Positions 10,133 to 21,150 of a stretch of 64,000 nucleotides of DNA are shown here, one piece after another; positions within the stretch are counted from its first letter, which is position 1, and each line of letters begins with the position of its first letter. The notes below the pieces were generated by a model. The model did not search any database and was not told where the DNA came from. It saw only the letters and a program-made list of their open reading frames with translations. This DNA is from Pomphorhynchus laevis. Taxonomy: Eukaryota; Acanthocephala; Palaeacanthocephala; Echinorhynchida; Pomphorhynchidae. The translations under genes and the position numbers were made by a program. The stretch spans positions 92,554-156,553 of the forward strand of contig WNNJ02002043.1 of the NCBI GenBank assembly GCA_012934845.2, in the 5' to 3' direction.

Positions 10133-12950
10133 TTGTCCACACCCGTCCAAAAATTCGATGGCGCTTCATCTCTCCTATGTGTCTTCTACACTAGGCGCTT
10201 TCGCCACAACACACGGTTTCCGCCTCGGTCTCCTCAACACTACATCTATTCTCAAAATACCGATCTTATCCTCAACATATTCAACAAGCAATCCATCGAT
10301 CTCTTCTGCCTCACCGAATCCTGGCATTCAGATTCCGAAGACCTTTACATTCGCCGTCTGCTCTCTACCGGTTGCTCCCTAGTCGAATCCGCCCGCCCCC
10401 TCAGCTCATGCCCTTCTAAATTCTCTAATCATGGCGGCATCGTCGCATTCGCGCTTCACCCCGCGTCTCTTCGCAAAATCAATCCCCCTCTCAGTCCTTG
10501 CTCTTTTAAATTGCTCACTTGTCATTATTCTAACCCGATCACTGTAGATCTCGCCATTGTATACCGTCCTGGTTTATCAGCTCTTACAGCCTTATTTTTT
10601 ACCGAACTCGCTGACCTTCTTTCTCATTGTGCTTTGTCCTCAATCCCTTCACTCGTTCTAGGCGACTTTAATATCCGCCTAGACCGACCCCTTCCTCGGA
10701 TTCCATCCGGTTCATCAACATTCTATCCAACTACAATTACAAACTAATCTCCACTGCCCTCACACAAATACTTGGTGGGGCACTCGATATCATCGCTGTC
10801 CCCGATCATTTTGCTACCTACACCTCACTGTCCATCTCTGATCCTGGTCTATCCGATCACTTTCTTATCACCCTTGATCTCACTCGCAACCACACCTTCC
10901 TCACACACCTACAATCCTACGTCGCCCTTGGAGAAATCTTGACTTCTCCGTTCTCCGCTCTGCCTTACTCAAATCGTCTATATCATTACCCACAATAACA
11001 TATTCATCTCCTCACGATCTCGCCTTTCTTTTCGACTCTGAACTCACATCCACTCTCGATATTATCTTGCCCTTCAAGTCTCACCCACACCGTCGCTTGC
11101 ACCGTGCCCCATGGTTTGACATCCAATGCCTACTCTCAAAGCGTCGACTCCGCCATGCTTTTCGAGTCTATCACCGCTCTCTCAGACGCGATTTCCGCTC
11201 GATCACTCCGTCTTTCCGTGATTCCTATCTTGCTCTTCGCCGGTCTCATCTCAACCTACTACGTACCAAATACAACTCCTTCTGGCAGCATAAAATCATC
11301 ACTTCATTCAACTTTAAGACTATCTGGCATACTTTTAACTCAATCCTCGCTCGCTCCTCTTCGCCGTGCAACATTAATGCCAATGATTATTCATCATTTC
11401 TCCAGACTAAAGTATCAACGTTGCTCTCTCACACCCCTGTCTCCATCCTATCCCACACTGCCCCGTCTAGCCTCATCCTTCCGGAACTCTTTCATCTTCT
11501 CCATGTCTCACCTACAGAAGTATCATCTGTCCTCATGTCCTTGCCCAACAAAACCTCACCTGCCGATCCCCTGCCTACTCACATATTAAAATCTATATGC
11601 TCATCGATATCCCCATTTCTCACAACCTTGTTTAACTCGTCCATCCGCAGTCGTATGAAAATTCGCAATCGTTCGTCCCCTCCTTAAGAAACAATCGCTC
11701 GACACTTCCCTTCCTTCTAGCTATCGCCCCATTTCACTACTCCATACTCTTTCTAAGCTCTTAGAACGCCTCATCTTAATACAGATCAACGCTTATCTCT
11801 CCTCATCCAATCTGTACCCTCCTTTCCAATCCGCTTTCCGCTCTAATCACTCGACAGAAATCGCATGCATAAAATGTACAACGACTTACTAATTTCTCGA
11901 GACAAGGCTCTATATAGTCTTCTCATCTCCCTCGACCTCTACTCCGCATTCGACATTGTCGACCACTCCGTCCTCCTTTCTCGACTTCGTTATGATTACG
12001 GCTTTTCTTCCTCCTCCGTAGCATGGTTCGCCTCATATCTATCCGACCGTTCCTTTCGCGTCCGTTCATATTCATCATCTTCCCCTCCCATCCCTATTTT
12101 TTGCGGGGTCCCACAAGGTTCAGTCCTAGGTATCCTGCTTTTCTCTCTTCTGCTTGGCGATCTCTCTCCGTTTATCAAACCTTACTCCTTTAAGGTCATG
12201 CAATACGTCGATGACATCCTCATCTATGTTCATGCACTCGCACATCGCATACACGATATCGGCATTTCTGCCTCCAACTGTCTTTCTTCTATCTACATAC
12301 GTCTCTCCTATCTCCATCTCGTTCTAAACCCCGACAAGTCCAAAATAATGTTGGATCCTCCCCCGTAAACCAAACATATCTCCTCCCACTGTATATTTTG
12401 CCTCATCGATCATCCCCATAGTCCAACAATCTCACTTTCTTAGGCTTCCATTTCGATGATCACATTTCGCTTAAACCCTTCGTCCGTGACAAGGTCCGCT
12501 CATCTAACTTAATTCTCCGTGGCATCCGCAGTATCCGCCCCCTTATCGACTTCCGTTCTTGTATGTCTCTTCTTTCATCGCTTCTTTTCCCTAAAATCGA
12601 TTACTGCCTTAGCCTTTTCGCCAATTCTCCAAAATCCATCATCCTACTCCTACAACGAATAATCAACACCACTGTTCATGTGCTATTTTGTCTCCGTCGC
12701 TTTGACCACACATCCACATATTTTGCCCAACTCTCCTGGCCCACCATCCACATCCGCATCAAACTCCGCCTTCTTTTCGTTACCTTTCGTCTAATCGCTG
12801 TCGGCTCCCCATCGTTCACCAACCTTTGTTTCTTAGACGACACTCGCCCCATCTCGCTATCGCTGCGTTCCCTATGATTCCCTCGTACTCTACGTTCCCA
12901 ATTACTCCAACAACTATGGTCTCCGATCCTTCCTCGTTGCCGCTTCACTT
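10133..12950 (+). pseudogene. LINE family 2 ORF2, endonuclease and reverse transcriptase
   Basis: Endonuclease: IDLFCLTESWHSD near 10290, GGIVAF near 10433, LAIVYRPG near 10551, LVLGDFNIRLD near 10654 and LSDHFLITLDL near 10848. A linker with RRLHRAPWFDIQC lies near 11095. RT: SYRPISLLHTLSKLLERL near 11720, SLDLYSAFDIVDHSVLL near 11926, GVPQGSVLG near 12107 and YVDDILIY (the FADD-type box) near 12204. The C-terminal domain has KIDYCLSLFANSP and QRIINTTVHVLF (from 12596). At least four frame changes or stops occur. The layout is that of CR1/L2 LINEs. Confidence 0.8.
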
Positions 12951-13055
12951 GCCTAAAATTAACTCCCTCTAGACGTCCGCCGCGCTCCCTCTTTTATCAC
13001 ATTCAAACACCTCCTCCGTTCACACCTTCTCGACCTGATTCACAGTTTTGTTTTG

Positions 13056-13105
13056 TTGTGGTCATGTAAGCGTGCGCTGGCACGCATTTGCCACGTTAAA
13101 ATAAA
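13056..13105 (+). promoter_or_regulatory. LINE family 2 3' UTR hairpin and tail
   Basis: GTAAGCGTGC, GCTG, GCACGCATTTGCCACG: a perfect 6-bp stem (GCGTGC/GCACGC) with a 4-base loop, followed by TTAAAATAAATC and a T-run. The same element occurs at the ends of every family-2 3' copy in the window, including diverged ones. Conserved 3' stem-loops are known to be recognised by the RT in some LINEs; this role here is inference. Confidence 0.7.
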
Positions 13106-13560
13106 TCCTTTTTTTCATTCGGTAACAGCATACGATGTGATATGTCAAGGAAGGCAACATATATGTGATATTGAAAATTTAAGATTTTAAATAAAAAGTT
13201 GATGGATGATGTTATCGAAAACTTTGGTAAAGTCGACGAAACTGCGTTTGCGCGACGACTGAAGGATGCCATTCTGAAAATAGTATGTCGATTTTCGGTT
13301 AGGGTGATGGTGAAATGTCGATTTCGAAATCCATGTTTTTCGGGAAAAAGGATTTTTCGTGAAAGCAATAATGAGAAGAATTTGAAAGAATGATTAAGTA
13401 TTGCGATGCCGCGATATGAATTTGGATAGAAAGAGTCGCCAGAAACTTTATATAACACAAACTACTGGTTGCTGCCATTAAATAGGAACAGAGTTCCAAT
13501 AAAAATATGTCAGACGGGCCATATGATGCTTTGTGTTTCCCATGTATCAATTGGGATAAT
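13096..13560 (-). pseudogene. Old LINE reverse transcriptase, N-terminal fragment (minus)
   Basis: Read downward from about 13500, the frame gives YKVSGDSFYPNSYRGIAILN, matching the YRGI(A/S)LLN block of RTE-like RTs, then SFKFFSLLLSRKI. A different frame gives a CGFRK-like region, and the piece ends YVAFLDISHRMLLPNE, with FLDIS corresponding to the AFD motif. It stops where the family-2 LINE begins. The GIEV...GVLQRNPLSPLL part continues at 8.69 kb. It is broken by several shifts. Confidence 0.55.
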
Positions 13561-13854
13561 AGTTCATAAAGTGCCGTTTCAAGTCAAGTTAAGTTTCCAC
13601 GGAAACTTCTCAGCTTTTCTTGACTGTCAAATCTCATTGTGTATGGATTTTCTGATGGAGTTGTTTCACTAAATTGGTGTAAAGTTCATCAAATGCACAT
13701 ATGTATGCTTGGGGTGTTAAGTTGGCGTACCAATAAAATAACATAAATATATAAAATATATTGTAAATAGAATAAAATATATTGTAAATAGTATATATTA
13801 TTAGTATACATAAAATATATTGTAAATAGTTGATAATGATTCATTATTGATAAA

Positions 13855-14006
13855 AAATTATTGGAGCTGGATTAAAAACATGTGAAACTTGATATTTCGC
13901 TAACTTCTGTTAGCATCTTCAGAAAATTGTATTTTCTGAAAATGCTAACAGAAGTTAGCGAAATATCAAGTTTCCACTTTTTTAATCCAGCTCCAATAAT
14001 TCTTTA
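13855..14006. mobile_element. Hairpin MITE, about 150 bp
   Basis: This is an almost perfect foldback. ATTGGAGCTGGATTAAAAA at the left pairs with TTTTTTAATCCAGCTCCAAT at the right, and the arms continue for about 70 bp to a centre around TTGTA. Each arm carries GCTAACAGAAGTTAGC, itself a 6-bp stem, next to CTGAAGAT and GAAAT. That is a hammerhead-like core order (CTGANGA, hairpin, GAAA). Non-coding. Confidence 0.85.
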
Positions 14007-15294
14007 TAAAATATATTATATTGCTTTTTGACTATGCTAATCTGCTAAAAATGATACGATAATTGAGCATCGTATATGCTCATTATCTCTAATTCTGAGA
14101 TATTTCCTAAATATTAAGCCTAGTCACGGTTTTTTATTTACTTGTTCAAATGGTAATATTGTTTACACTATAACTTGATTTTTTACGATATTCTTGATGC
14201 AAACAGTCGATTAAATTTTAATAAAACATAAAATTAAATTTTTATGGCATACCCTAGTTTTTAAATACTTGAGTATAAATAATGCTAATAATTAAAACTT
14301 TTACTTAAAATTAATTTATTTCAATTATTGAGTAATAAAATTTTGAAAGGAATAATATATTAAATAACATAAAATCAATATTTCTAACAAGAAAATATAT
14401 AAAGATTATAGGACATCTACTAATATTTACAAATAAGTGTTAAATGAATTAAAAGTTATTTTTTTATTTTAAACATTGTACATATCTTTTGAACAGTTAG
14501 AAAATAAAATTCAGTAAGCAGATGCCGACCTTATACGGTTCAACTTTTTTAAAAAAGGAGCAGTAATAAATTGCGTAAAAAATGAGAACGCATGACGCTA
14601 ACATTTATACTAGAAGTAGTAAACAAACGAGTTGAGTTCTATTTTTAAATAGTGAATACACAAAGCTTTATCTTATCACTTGTAGACATACTTGCAGCTA
14701 TTTTATCAGTTTACACACGCTTATAGCTATTTTATCAGTCGTAGAACCCTGTTACCAATATTATCATTTTAGCGCACACATCCAGATCCATCATTTCACC
14801 CTCTGACCGATTTGGGCCACACTATCACCTTCGAACACCATATTATCACATGAGCTCGCTAAGCATATCCATATGAAATGATCTTTATGTACTTGATCGT
14901 TAAGGACAATGGTTCTTAACTTTGTTATTCTGTTACCATAAAATAATAATTATGCGATTTTAATTACCTTCTCATAAATAGACCCAGAAAATTAGTGCCA
15001 TCAACGTGTGCTAAATAATACGTGGGATATAAATGATATAAACTTATTTTTGTACGTCTACATTATTTCCAAATCTCTTAAACTTTTGATTTAACTTTTT
15101 CAAAGTTTCAGTGGGAATCCAAAATGAATTTTTATGATAATACACAAATTACAGTCGCCGTTTATCAAGATTTGAACGAGTATCTTATTAAGAACGGCTA
15201 CTTTAAATGTATAATAATTAAATCACATACGTCCTAAATAAAAAATTTATAAAAAACAATAAAAGAAATGAGTATCAATTAATTATAAGAATCA
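14007..15294. other. AT-rich stretch without recognisable genes
   Basis: About 1.3 kb of AT-rich sequence with no long frame, no RNA gene and no repeat family that I could assign. Confidence 0.5.
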
Positions 15295-15548
15295 ATTAAG
15301 TTTATGTTCAAATTTGACCAATCTACACATCATATCAATATACGAATTTCGGTTCAAATTCGTAGATTGTTTAATTTCCATTCTTGTATGACTTTCATAT
15401 CTTCTCTCATTTTCTCAAGACTTGATTACTATCTTAGCTTATTTTCTAACTCATCTAAATCCTTGTCCTCTTCCCCTACAACGCATCGTCAACGCAGCCG
15501 TCCAGATTCTCCTTCGTCTTCATCGTTTTAATAATACATCCCACCATC
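15295..15548 (+). mobile_element. LINE family 2-related RT C-terminal fragment (diverged)
   Basis: FNFHSCMTFISSLIFSRLDY and LSLFSNSSKSL are homologous to the family-2 C-terminal domain (FRSCMSLLSSLLFPKIDYCL, LFANSPKS), but clearly diverged. It ends abruptly where a younger family-2 end begins at 15549. It is probably an older relative into which, or next to which, the younger copy inserted. Confidence 0.65.
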
Positions 15549-16085
15549 TTGTAATACTAAAATCGATTACTGCCTTAGCCTTTTGGCCAATTCTCCAAAA
15601 TCCATCATCCTACCCCTACAACGAATAATCAACACCGCCGTTCGAGTGCTCTTTCGTCTCCGTCGCTTCGACCACACATCCACATATTTTGCCCAACTCT
15701 CCTGGCCCACCATCCACATCCGCATCAAACTCCGTCTTCTTCTCGTTACTTTTCGTCTCATCGCTGTCGGCTCCCCATCGTTCATCAAACTTCCTTTCTT
15801 AGACGACACTCGCCCCATCTCGCTATCGCTGCGTTCCCGTCATTCCCTCGTACTCTACGTTCCCAATTACTCCAACAACTACGGTCTCCGATCCTTCCTC
15901 GTCGCCGCCTCGCTCGCCTGGAATCAACTCCCTCTCGACGTCCGCCGCGCTCCCTCCTTTATCACATTCAAATACCTCCTCGGTCCACACCTTCTCGACA
16001 CCTGATTTACAATTTTGTTTTGTTGTGGTCATGTAAGCGTGCGCTGGCACGCATTTGCCACGTTAAAATAAATCTTTTTTTTCTC
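15549..16085 (+). mobile_element. LINE family 2, 3' end copy
   Basis: A 5'-truncated copy covers the RT C-terminus (frame 15583-16005) and the 3' UTR. It has RRFDHTSTYFAQLSWPTIHI, FLDDTRPISLSLRS and a SLAWNQLPLDVRRAPSFITF region typical of LINE C-termini, then GTAAGCGTGCGCTGGCACGC and AAAATAAATC. The C-terminal frame is open. It is very close to the end of the 8.7-13.1 kb element. Confidence 0.85.
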
Positions 16086-16109
16086 TCGATTTTCTTACTA
16101 TTTGTTGTC

Positions 16110-16470
16110 GTGTTCAATAAGGACTTCTCATTGCTTTAAGCCTTGCAACTTTTTATTCCCCTTCCTTTTTCAACTTTCCTTTTCGTGATAATTCTCGTCC
16201 TGTTTGTTCATCATTGCGTTCCCGTAATGCTTTTCTTACGTGTTAAACTACTCTACCTCCTTTGGTTTCCAATCATTCCTTGTGACTGCTCCTCTTTCGT
16301 GGAATCATCTCCTCATTCATATACGCCAATCAACCTCCCTGCTGTGCTTCAAACGCCAAATCCGATCCAATTTAAACAATTTATCTGCTTGACTTTTTTA
16401 TTTTTTGTTTGTTAGTGGACTTGTAAGCGTGCAGTTGGCACGCATTTGCCAACTGCAAGATTTGCCAATT
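16110..16470 (+). mobile_element. LINE family 2-related 3' end, diverged
   Basis: The frames at 16143-16415 recall the family-2 end (VSNHSL, LFRGIIS) but are strongly diverged. The 3' end has GTAAGCGTGCAGTTGGCACGCATTTGCCA, with the same 6-bp stem and a different loop (AGTTG). This suggests a related subfamily keeping the stem while the loop varies. Confidence 0.6.
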
Positions 16471-16489
16471 ATTATTAAATTTATTCGAT

Positions 16490-16850
16490 TACATAGCGTA
16501 CACATAATTTAAGAAATGCTAGAACAGAATTCAGCGAAGCCAGCGAACTACTAACCAAGGTCACTCTCTTACTGTAAGGACCCTGCATCACGGCAAACTC
16601 GGAAGACTATATCGCCTTTCTCATCGAGCGGTGAGGCTTTGGAACAAACTTCCATAGAATATCGTCAATATATCAAATATAGTGCACTTCAAGAAAACCC
16701 TAATTACATGGTTTTGCACATATTCTAATTTCAATATCCTGTATCCGGATTAAGATTTTGTTGACATAAAATTTTGTTTTATGTGAGCAGACAAAACAGC
16801 TACATAGCTATAGTCTTGCGTGTTATAATAAGAGAATTTAAAAACTTAAC
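16490..16850 (+). mobile_element. 3' end of another LINE
   Basis: A frame near 16570-16700 reads RTLHHGKLGRLYRLSHRAVR and then LWNKLP, followed by FKKTLITWF. This R..RLWN.LP...FK pattern is the usual C-terminus of CR1/Jockey-type ORF2. The 3' UTR runs into ATAATAAGAG. No RT core is present, so it is strongly 5'-truncated. Confidence 0.5.
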
Positions 16851-17568
16851 TACGATTACCCCCCCACATAACGCACGTATATAAACCAAGAAAACGAGGA
16901 ATAAAATAGATGCCAACATATTTCTGAATTTGTTATTTTCAGTTAGTAAAATCGCTAACAAGCAAAACCTTTAGAAAGTTTCCACTAGAAAGATAAAATC
17001 AAGATTTATCAGTGACGTATCCAGGACGTTGAAGCCCGCCATTACAATGTCAAAAATACGAAAGTACTAGCATATTTGCGCTAATTGTGCAAGGTTGCTA
17101 ATAAAGAAGCCACAATCCTTCATTTGTTTCATGTAGTGATAGCGTCAATTTATGACGTCGATTATGTCATCAATTTATTTCATAAATTAATGTCAACAAT
17201 TTATTTAATATACATTTACCAAGAATCGTGAAATACTGATGTCAGCTGATGCATTGCTTTTTTTAAAATTCAAATATTGGGCGAATTCTTCGTGAATCAA
17301 TTTGGCACAATGATTTAATCGAGTAGTACAATTTTGTAGATCTTTTTAGTTTACAAAATACATTGCTAACTATTATATTCTTTAGATATTCTATCGATCA
17401 AGGTCATTTCTATTTCACTACAAATTTGTCAGAGAATCCATTCGGGAAGAATACATGATAAATGAATGTTTTCTGTTTGTCTTATGACACTATGTTTGAT
17501 TCGATACGTTAAAAAATGAACAGAAATGGTAACAACGTGTTTACACCAAAATTAACATAGCTTAGCAC
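16851..17568. other. No recognisable feature
   Basis: About 700 bp of mixed AT-rich sequence; I see no gene or repeat in it. Confidence 0.4.
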
Positions 17569-18110
17569 TTTATTTCTTCCCTAAAATCGATTACGCATTT
17601 TCGCCAATTCTCCAAAATCCATAATCCTACCCTACAACGAATAATCAACATCGCCGTTCGAGTGCTCTTTCGTCTCCGTCGCTTCGACCACACATCCACA
17701 TATTTTGCCCAACTCTCCTGGACCACCATCTACATCCGCATCAAACTCTGCCTTCTTCTCGTAACTTTTCGTCTCATCGCTGTCGGCTCCCCATCGTTCA
17801 TCAACCTTCCTTTCTTAGACGACATTCGCCCCACCTCGCTATCGCTGCGTTCCCGTAATTCCCTCTTACTACTCTACGTTCCCAATTACTCCAACAACTA
17901 CGGTCTCCGATCCTTCCTCGTCGCCGCCTCACTCGCATGGAATCAACTCTCTCTCGACATCCGCCACGCTTTCTCCTTTATCACATTCAAACACCGCCTC
18001 CATTTACACCTTCTCGACATAGATTTAGACTTTTGTTCTTTTTTCTTCGTGATCATGTAAGCGTGCACCAGCACGCATTTGCCACGTAAAAATAAATCTC
18101 TTTTAAAATT
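17569..18110 (+). mobile_element. LINE family 2, 3' end copy
   Basis: A 5'-truncated copy covers the RT C-terminus (frame 17662-18060: RRFDHTSTYFAQLSWTTIYI, FLDDIRPTSLSLRSRNSL, SLAWNQLSLDIRHAFSFITF) and the tail GTAAGCGTGCACCAGCACGC then AAAATAAATCTC. The loop here is ACCA and the stem is unchanged. Small deletions lie near its 5' end. Confidence 0.8.
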
Positions 18111-18489
18111 AATACACATTGTTTCACGTATTTCTAGAATTTTATCAAAGCTTGCATATTATTAAAACTTTAAACATTTCACAGCTTAGATTGCAGTAAC
18201 AATTAAACAGGATATAATATGTTTCGGAAATCTCTAAATTTCAGTCATTGTGGTCTTTACTGCTATACAATGGGCTACTGATTATATAGGTCGTTGACGT
18301 AGTGTCATTATGCCCGTCAATAAATTCGGTTAATAAAACACATGTTGTATAACCACATATTCTTTACCATAATGTTTATCCTTAATTGTCGTATCCTAAT
18401 TTTCTTGATTATTTCATAATAATAAAGATTTTATTAAATCACAAAGCATAAATGAAAAAGACATAACAGACAGTTTAGAGTGTCAGTAA
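18111..18489. other. No recognisable feature
   Basis: AT-rich spacer between two LINE fragments; nothing identified. Confidence 0.4.
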
Positions 18490-18775
18490 GACAGATAACT
18501 CATTAAATTCTTTCGTCAGTCTTCTCATTCTCCATGGCATCAAATCCAGCGGGATCTGAGCCCCCAACCGATCCAACACGCCGCCTTCCGACTGAACCAT
18601 CCGGGGTCTTTCACCCCCCACCCCCGAAGAATCCAATCGGTGCGGACTATGCTGGGTAAACGAGAGACGAGGAGCTTAGGAAACCTTAGCCTTTGCTCTG
18701 GGGGACGTCCTCTCGAAAAGAAGACTAATCCCGAGATAGCCCAGGTGCCCCAAATGCGCACCTGGGTTGATTATT
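18490..18775 (-). mobile_element. LINE family 1, 3' end fragment (minus)
   Basis: The minus frame 18761-18540 reads GTWAISGLVFFSRGRPPEQR, then RLPSIVRTDWILRG and KDPGWFSRKAACWIGWG. This is near-identical to the ORF2 C-terminus of copy E (26.27-26.48 kb). It is strongly 5'-truncated, as usual for LINE insertions. Confidence 0.85.
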
Positions 18776-19039
18776 TCGATAGTTGTTTGCTTTCGAGCAA
18801 CGCAAAGCCCTAATTTTGCAAGTGCCATGCGATAATTTTCATGGTAACACGGGTTTTATAAGTTTATGCTCATATTCGCACAAATTTTATACTGTAGTTT
18901 TTTAAATTGTAGTTTTTAACGACGAAACAGCAGACAGCACTTGGAAATATATTTTTGAATTAAAAATAAATTAATTGGGTCTGTGAATTTGATAATTTAC
19001 AATATGCAAATAACAAATTACAATTTGATAATAAAAGGT

Positions 19040-19200
19040 GTTACATAGGAAAGTAATATAGTAGCCCAATTATAGCTGACTTATTTTTAAACTTTATAGA
19101 ATATGTATTTGTTTATAACTGTTTAAAAAAATAAATCAAAATTATATAAAGATTTATAAATCTATATAAAATAAATCTAAATTATAAAAAATATGAATTA
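19040..19200 (+). pseudogene. PLE-type RT fragment
   Basis: AGTAGCCCAATTATAGCTGA, then ACTTTATAGAATATG and ATAACTGTTTAAAAAA, correspond to the SSPIIADLF...FIEYEFVHNC block of the PLE-type RT at 62.7 kb. It is broken off before the YIDD box. It precedes the motif ATACGCATACTCAGTTAGCTG at 19209, which then joins to a further RT copy. Confidence 0.6.
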
Positions 19201-19229
19201 TAATTATATTAAATACGCATACTCAGTTA

Positions 19230-19855
19230 GCTGAATTAATTTATAGAATATGAATTTTTCATAACTGTTTAAAAAATATATCTAAATTATATAAAAATAT
19301 GAAATATATGTGTTGATATATTGATGATATATGTGTATTTAACTCTAACAATTTTTATTCAATAAGTGAACAAATTTATCCAGGTAGCCTCATTCTGAAT
19401 AAAACCAATATTGATGAATATTAATAAAACTGATATTGATGATAAAGAATGTATATATCTAGATATGAAAATTAATTTAACATCAATTGAAAATATTACT
19501 TATTTATATCGTAAAGATGACATATTTAAATTTACAAGAAACATATTTTTGCATGAGCATTCATGCATACCATATAATATAAAATATAATACATTAAATA
19601 ATGAAATTTTAAGAATTGCAACAATATGTAATGATATTGGCTTTCTTCAAAATCATTTAAATAATTGAATAAATGCTTATTTTAAACTAGGTTACTATAA
19701 AAACAACATCAAGCAGAAAATAGTAAACTATATAAATCAACACATCAATATCAAAAATAAATTTAAACTCTTAAGTGGCAAATTTTTATAGATGGATAAT
19801 AAATAATATACTTTGTATTAGAATAAGATACTAGATAGTTTTATCAGAATAAATA
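19230..19855 (+). pseudogene. PLE-type reverse transcriptase, C-terminal half, with tail start
   Basis: It begins at TTTATAGAATATGAATTT, passes a YIDDICVFNSNNF-like region, then the LYRKDDIFKFTRNIFLHEHS block (19499-19560), YNIKYNTLNNEILRIATICN, and HLNN...YFKLGYYKNN. The tail sequence follows the stop. An extra ATTAATAAAACTGATATTGA duplication near 19418 also occurs in the minus copy at 32.8 kb. The closest relatives I know are animal RTs with an RYIDD box and a KRDDF block, usually placed with PLEs. No GIY-YIG domain is seen. Confidence 0.7.
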
Positions 19856-19859
19856 CGTC

Positions 19860-20093
19860 ATTAGCATGTATTTGGCTCCTTCAGTGAACGAATTTATCCA
19901 GAAAGCCTTATTCTTAGCAAAACCAATATTAATGATAAAGAAGGTGTATATCTAGATATGAACATTAAATTAACATTAACTAAAATTACTATTAATTTAT
20001 ATCGTAAAGATGATATATTTAAATTTACGAGAAACATATTTTTGCATGAGCGTTCATGCGTACAATATAATATAAAATATAATACATTAAAGA
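19860..20093 (+). pseudogene. PLE-type RT fragment, second partial copy
   Basis: SEFIYPESLILSKTNINDK, then a VYLDMNIKLTLTK block, YRKDDIFKFTRNIFLHE and CVQYNIKYNTLK. This repeats the segment already present in the preceding copy, so two partial copies follow each other in the same direction. It ends where a family-1 LINE fragment starts at 20094. Confidence 0.65.
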
Positions 20094-20155
20094 TTCCCCT
20101 TGAAGAATCCAATCGATACAGACTATGCTGGGTAAACGAGAGACGAGGAGCTTAA
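20094..20155 (-). mobile_element. Tiny LINE family 1 fragment (minus)
   Basis: GAAGAATCCAATCGATACAG, then ACTATGCTGGGTAAACGAGA and GACGAGGAGCTTAA, match the segment 18624-18680 of the other minus fragment. Only about 60 bp remain, joined directly to the PLE piece. Confidence 0.7.
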
Positions 20156-20234
20156 ACCGTTAAAACGTTGAAAACATGTTTGGTATTAAACAAACGTGAA
20201 TTAAGCGTTAAAATCAACTTTGTATTTTAGTATA

Positions 20235-20485
20235 AAAGTTTGGAGTGAATTCACTTTACTCCGTACTTTATAAATTGATTGTTCACTCATTCTTTAGATA
20301 TTGGATAATTAGACGAGAGTTTGCAGTTGTATTTATTAAAAATTCGAATTTTCGATAACATCTGTTATCATCAGAAGACACGAATTTACAAGATTTTTTC
20401 TTAATGATACAGATGTTATCGAAGATTCTCTTTTATAAATACAACTTCTCACTCTCCTAATTATACAATTACTCTGTACTCTTCC
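20235..20485. mobile_element. Inverted-repeat element with hammerhead-like hairpin
   Basis: Left arm: ATTAGACGAGAGTTTGCAGT, then TGTATTTATTAAAAATTCGA and GATAACATCTGTTATCATCAG. Right arm: GATACAGATGTTATCGAAGA, TTTATAAATACAACTTC and CTCTCCTAATTAT. Outer blocks with GGAGT and ACTCCGTAC extend it. On the minus strand the left arm reads CTGATGATAACAGATGTTAT then CGAAAA, with GATAAC/GTTATC forming a stem. Non-coding. Confidence 0.7.
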
Positions 20486-20488
20486 GGT

Positions 20489-20796
20489 TTGGAGTTTACA
20501 AATGTGATCGTACTTATGTTTTATATAATTATTTTGATTATATTATTATTACTTTTACTATTTTTATTTTTAATCTTTAATGCTATTTTAAAATTTAAAC
20601 TTTTAATCAATTATATTTCAATACACAAGAAAAATTATTTATATTTTTATTTAAAATTATTTATTTATATTATCATGTTTTGATATTCTATAATTTATAT
20701 GTATTAAATATAAAAGTTAAAATAAAGTTTTAAATAACGGTCTAATAGATAAATTTAAGTTCTGACTTATATGCTGTCTTGTCCAATAAAATCAGC
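20489..20796. other. AT-rich stretch without supported gene
   Basis: A 64-residue Leu/Ile-rich frame runs over low-complexity T-rich sequence (20489-20683). I see no homology and treat it as chance. Confidence 0.4.
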
Positions 20797-21150
20797 TAAC
20801 TGAGTCTACGTATTCAATAATTTAATAATATTCAATGATTTTAAATTTATTTTTAATATTATTGTGTTGATTTATATATTTTACTATTTTCTGCTTGATC
20901 TTATTTTTATAGTAACCTAGTTTAAAATATGTATCTATTGAATTATTTAAATGATTTTGAAGAAAGCCAATATCATTACATATTGTTGCAATTCTTAAAA
21001 TTTCATTATTTAATGTATTATATTTTATATTATATGGTATGCATGAATGCTCATGCAAAAATATGTTTCTTGTAAATTTAAATATGTCATCTTTACGATA
21101 TAAATTAATAGTAGTTTTAGTTTATGTTAATTTAATGTTTTATCTAGATA
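20797..21150 (-). pseudogene. PLE-type RT C-terminal fragment (minus)
   Basis: From 21140 downward: YRKDDIFKFTRNIF, HEHSCIPYNIKYNTLN, EILRIATICNDIGFLQNHLN, YFKLGYYKN and INQHNNIKNKFK. After the end of the frame the motif TACGTAGACTCAGTTAGCTG follows at once (minus, 20818-20799), so the usual ~380-bp tail is missing here. Confidence 0.75.

Larger units (their letters stand above)
8687..13105 (+). mobile_element. LINE family 2 (CR1/L2-like), near full length
   Basis: Order: minisatellite (probable 5' UTR), ORF1-like frame, ORF2 with endonuclease and RT, then a 3' UTR ending in a hairpin and AAAATAAATC plus T-run. The coding strand is pyrimidine-rich. The ends are inferred because the two halves of an older RT gene lie directly outside at 8.69 and 13.1 kb. 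I found no clean target duplication. 3' pieces of the same family recur at 15.5, 17.6 and 46.1 kb. Confidence 0.75.

Noticed and set aside
8680-13110. Target duplication for the family-2 LINE
   Set aside because: GTTACAAACATCTT and GGTAACAGCATACG look similar, but are neither identical nor in matching positions.
20489-20683. Hydrophobic 64-residue frame as a small membrane protein
   Set aside because: It is T-rich low-complexity DNA, which gives Leu/Ile/Phe by composition alone.
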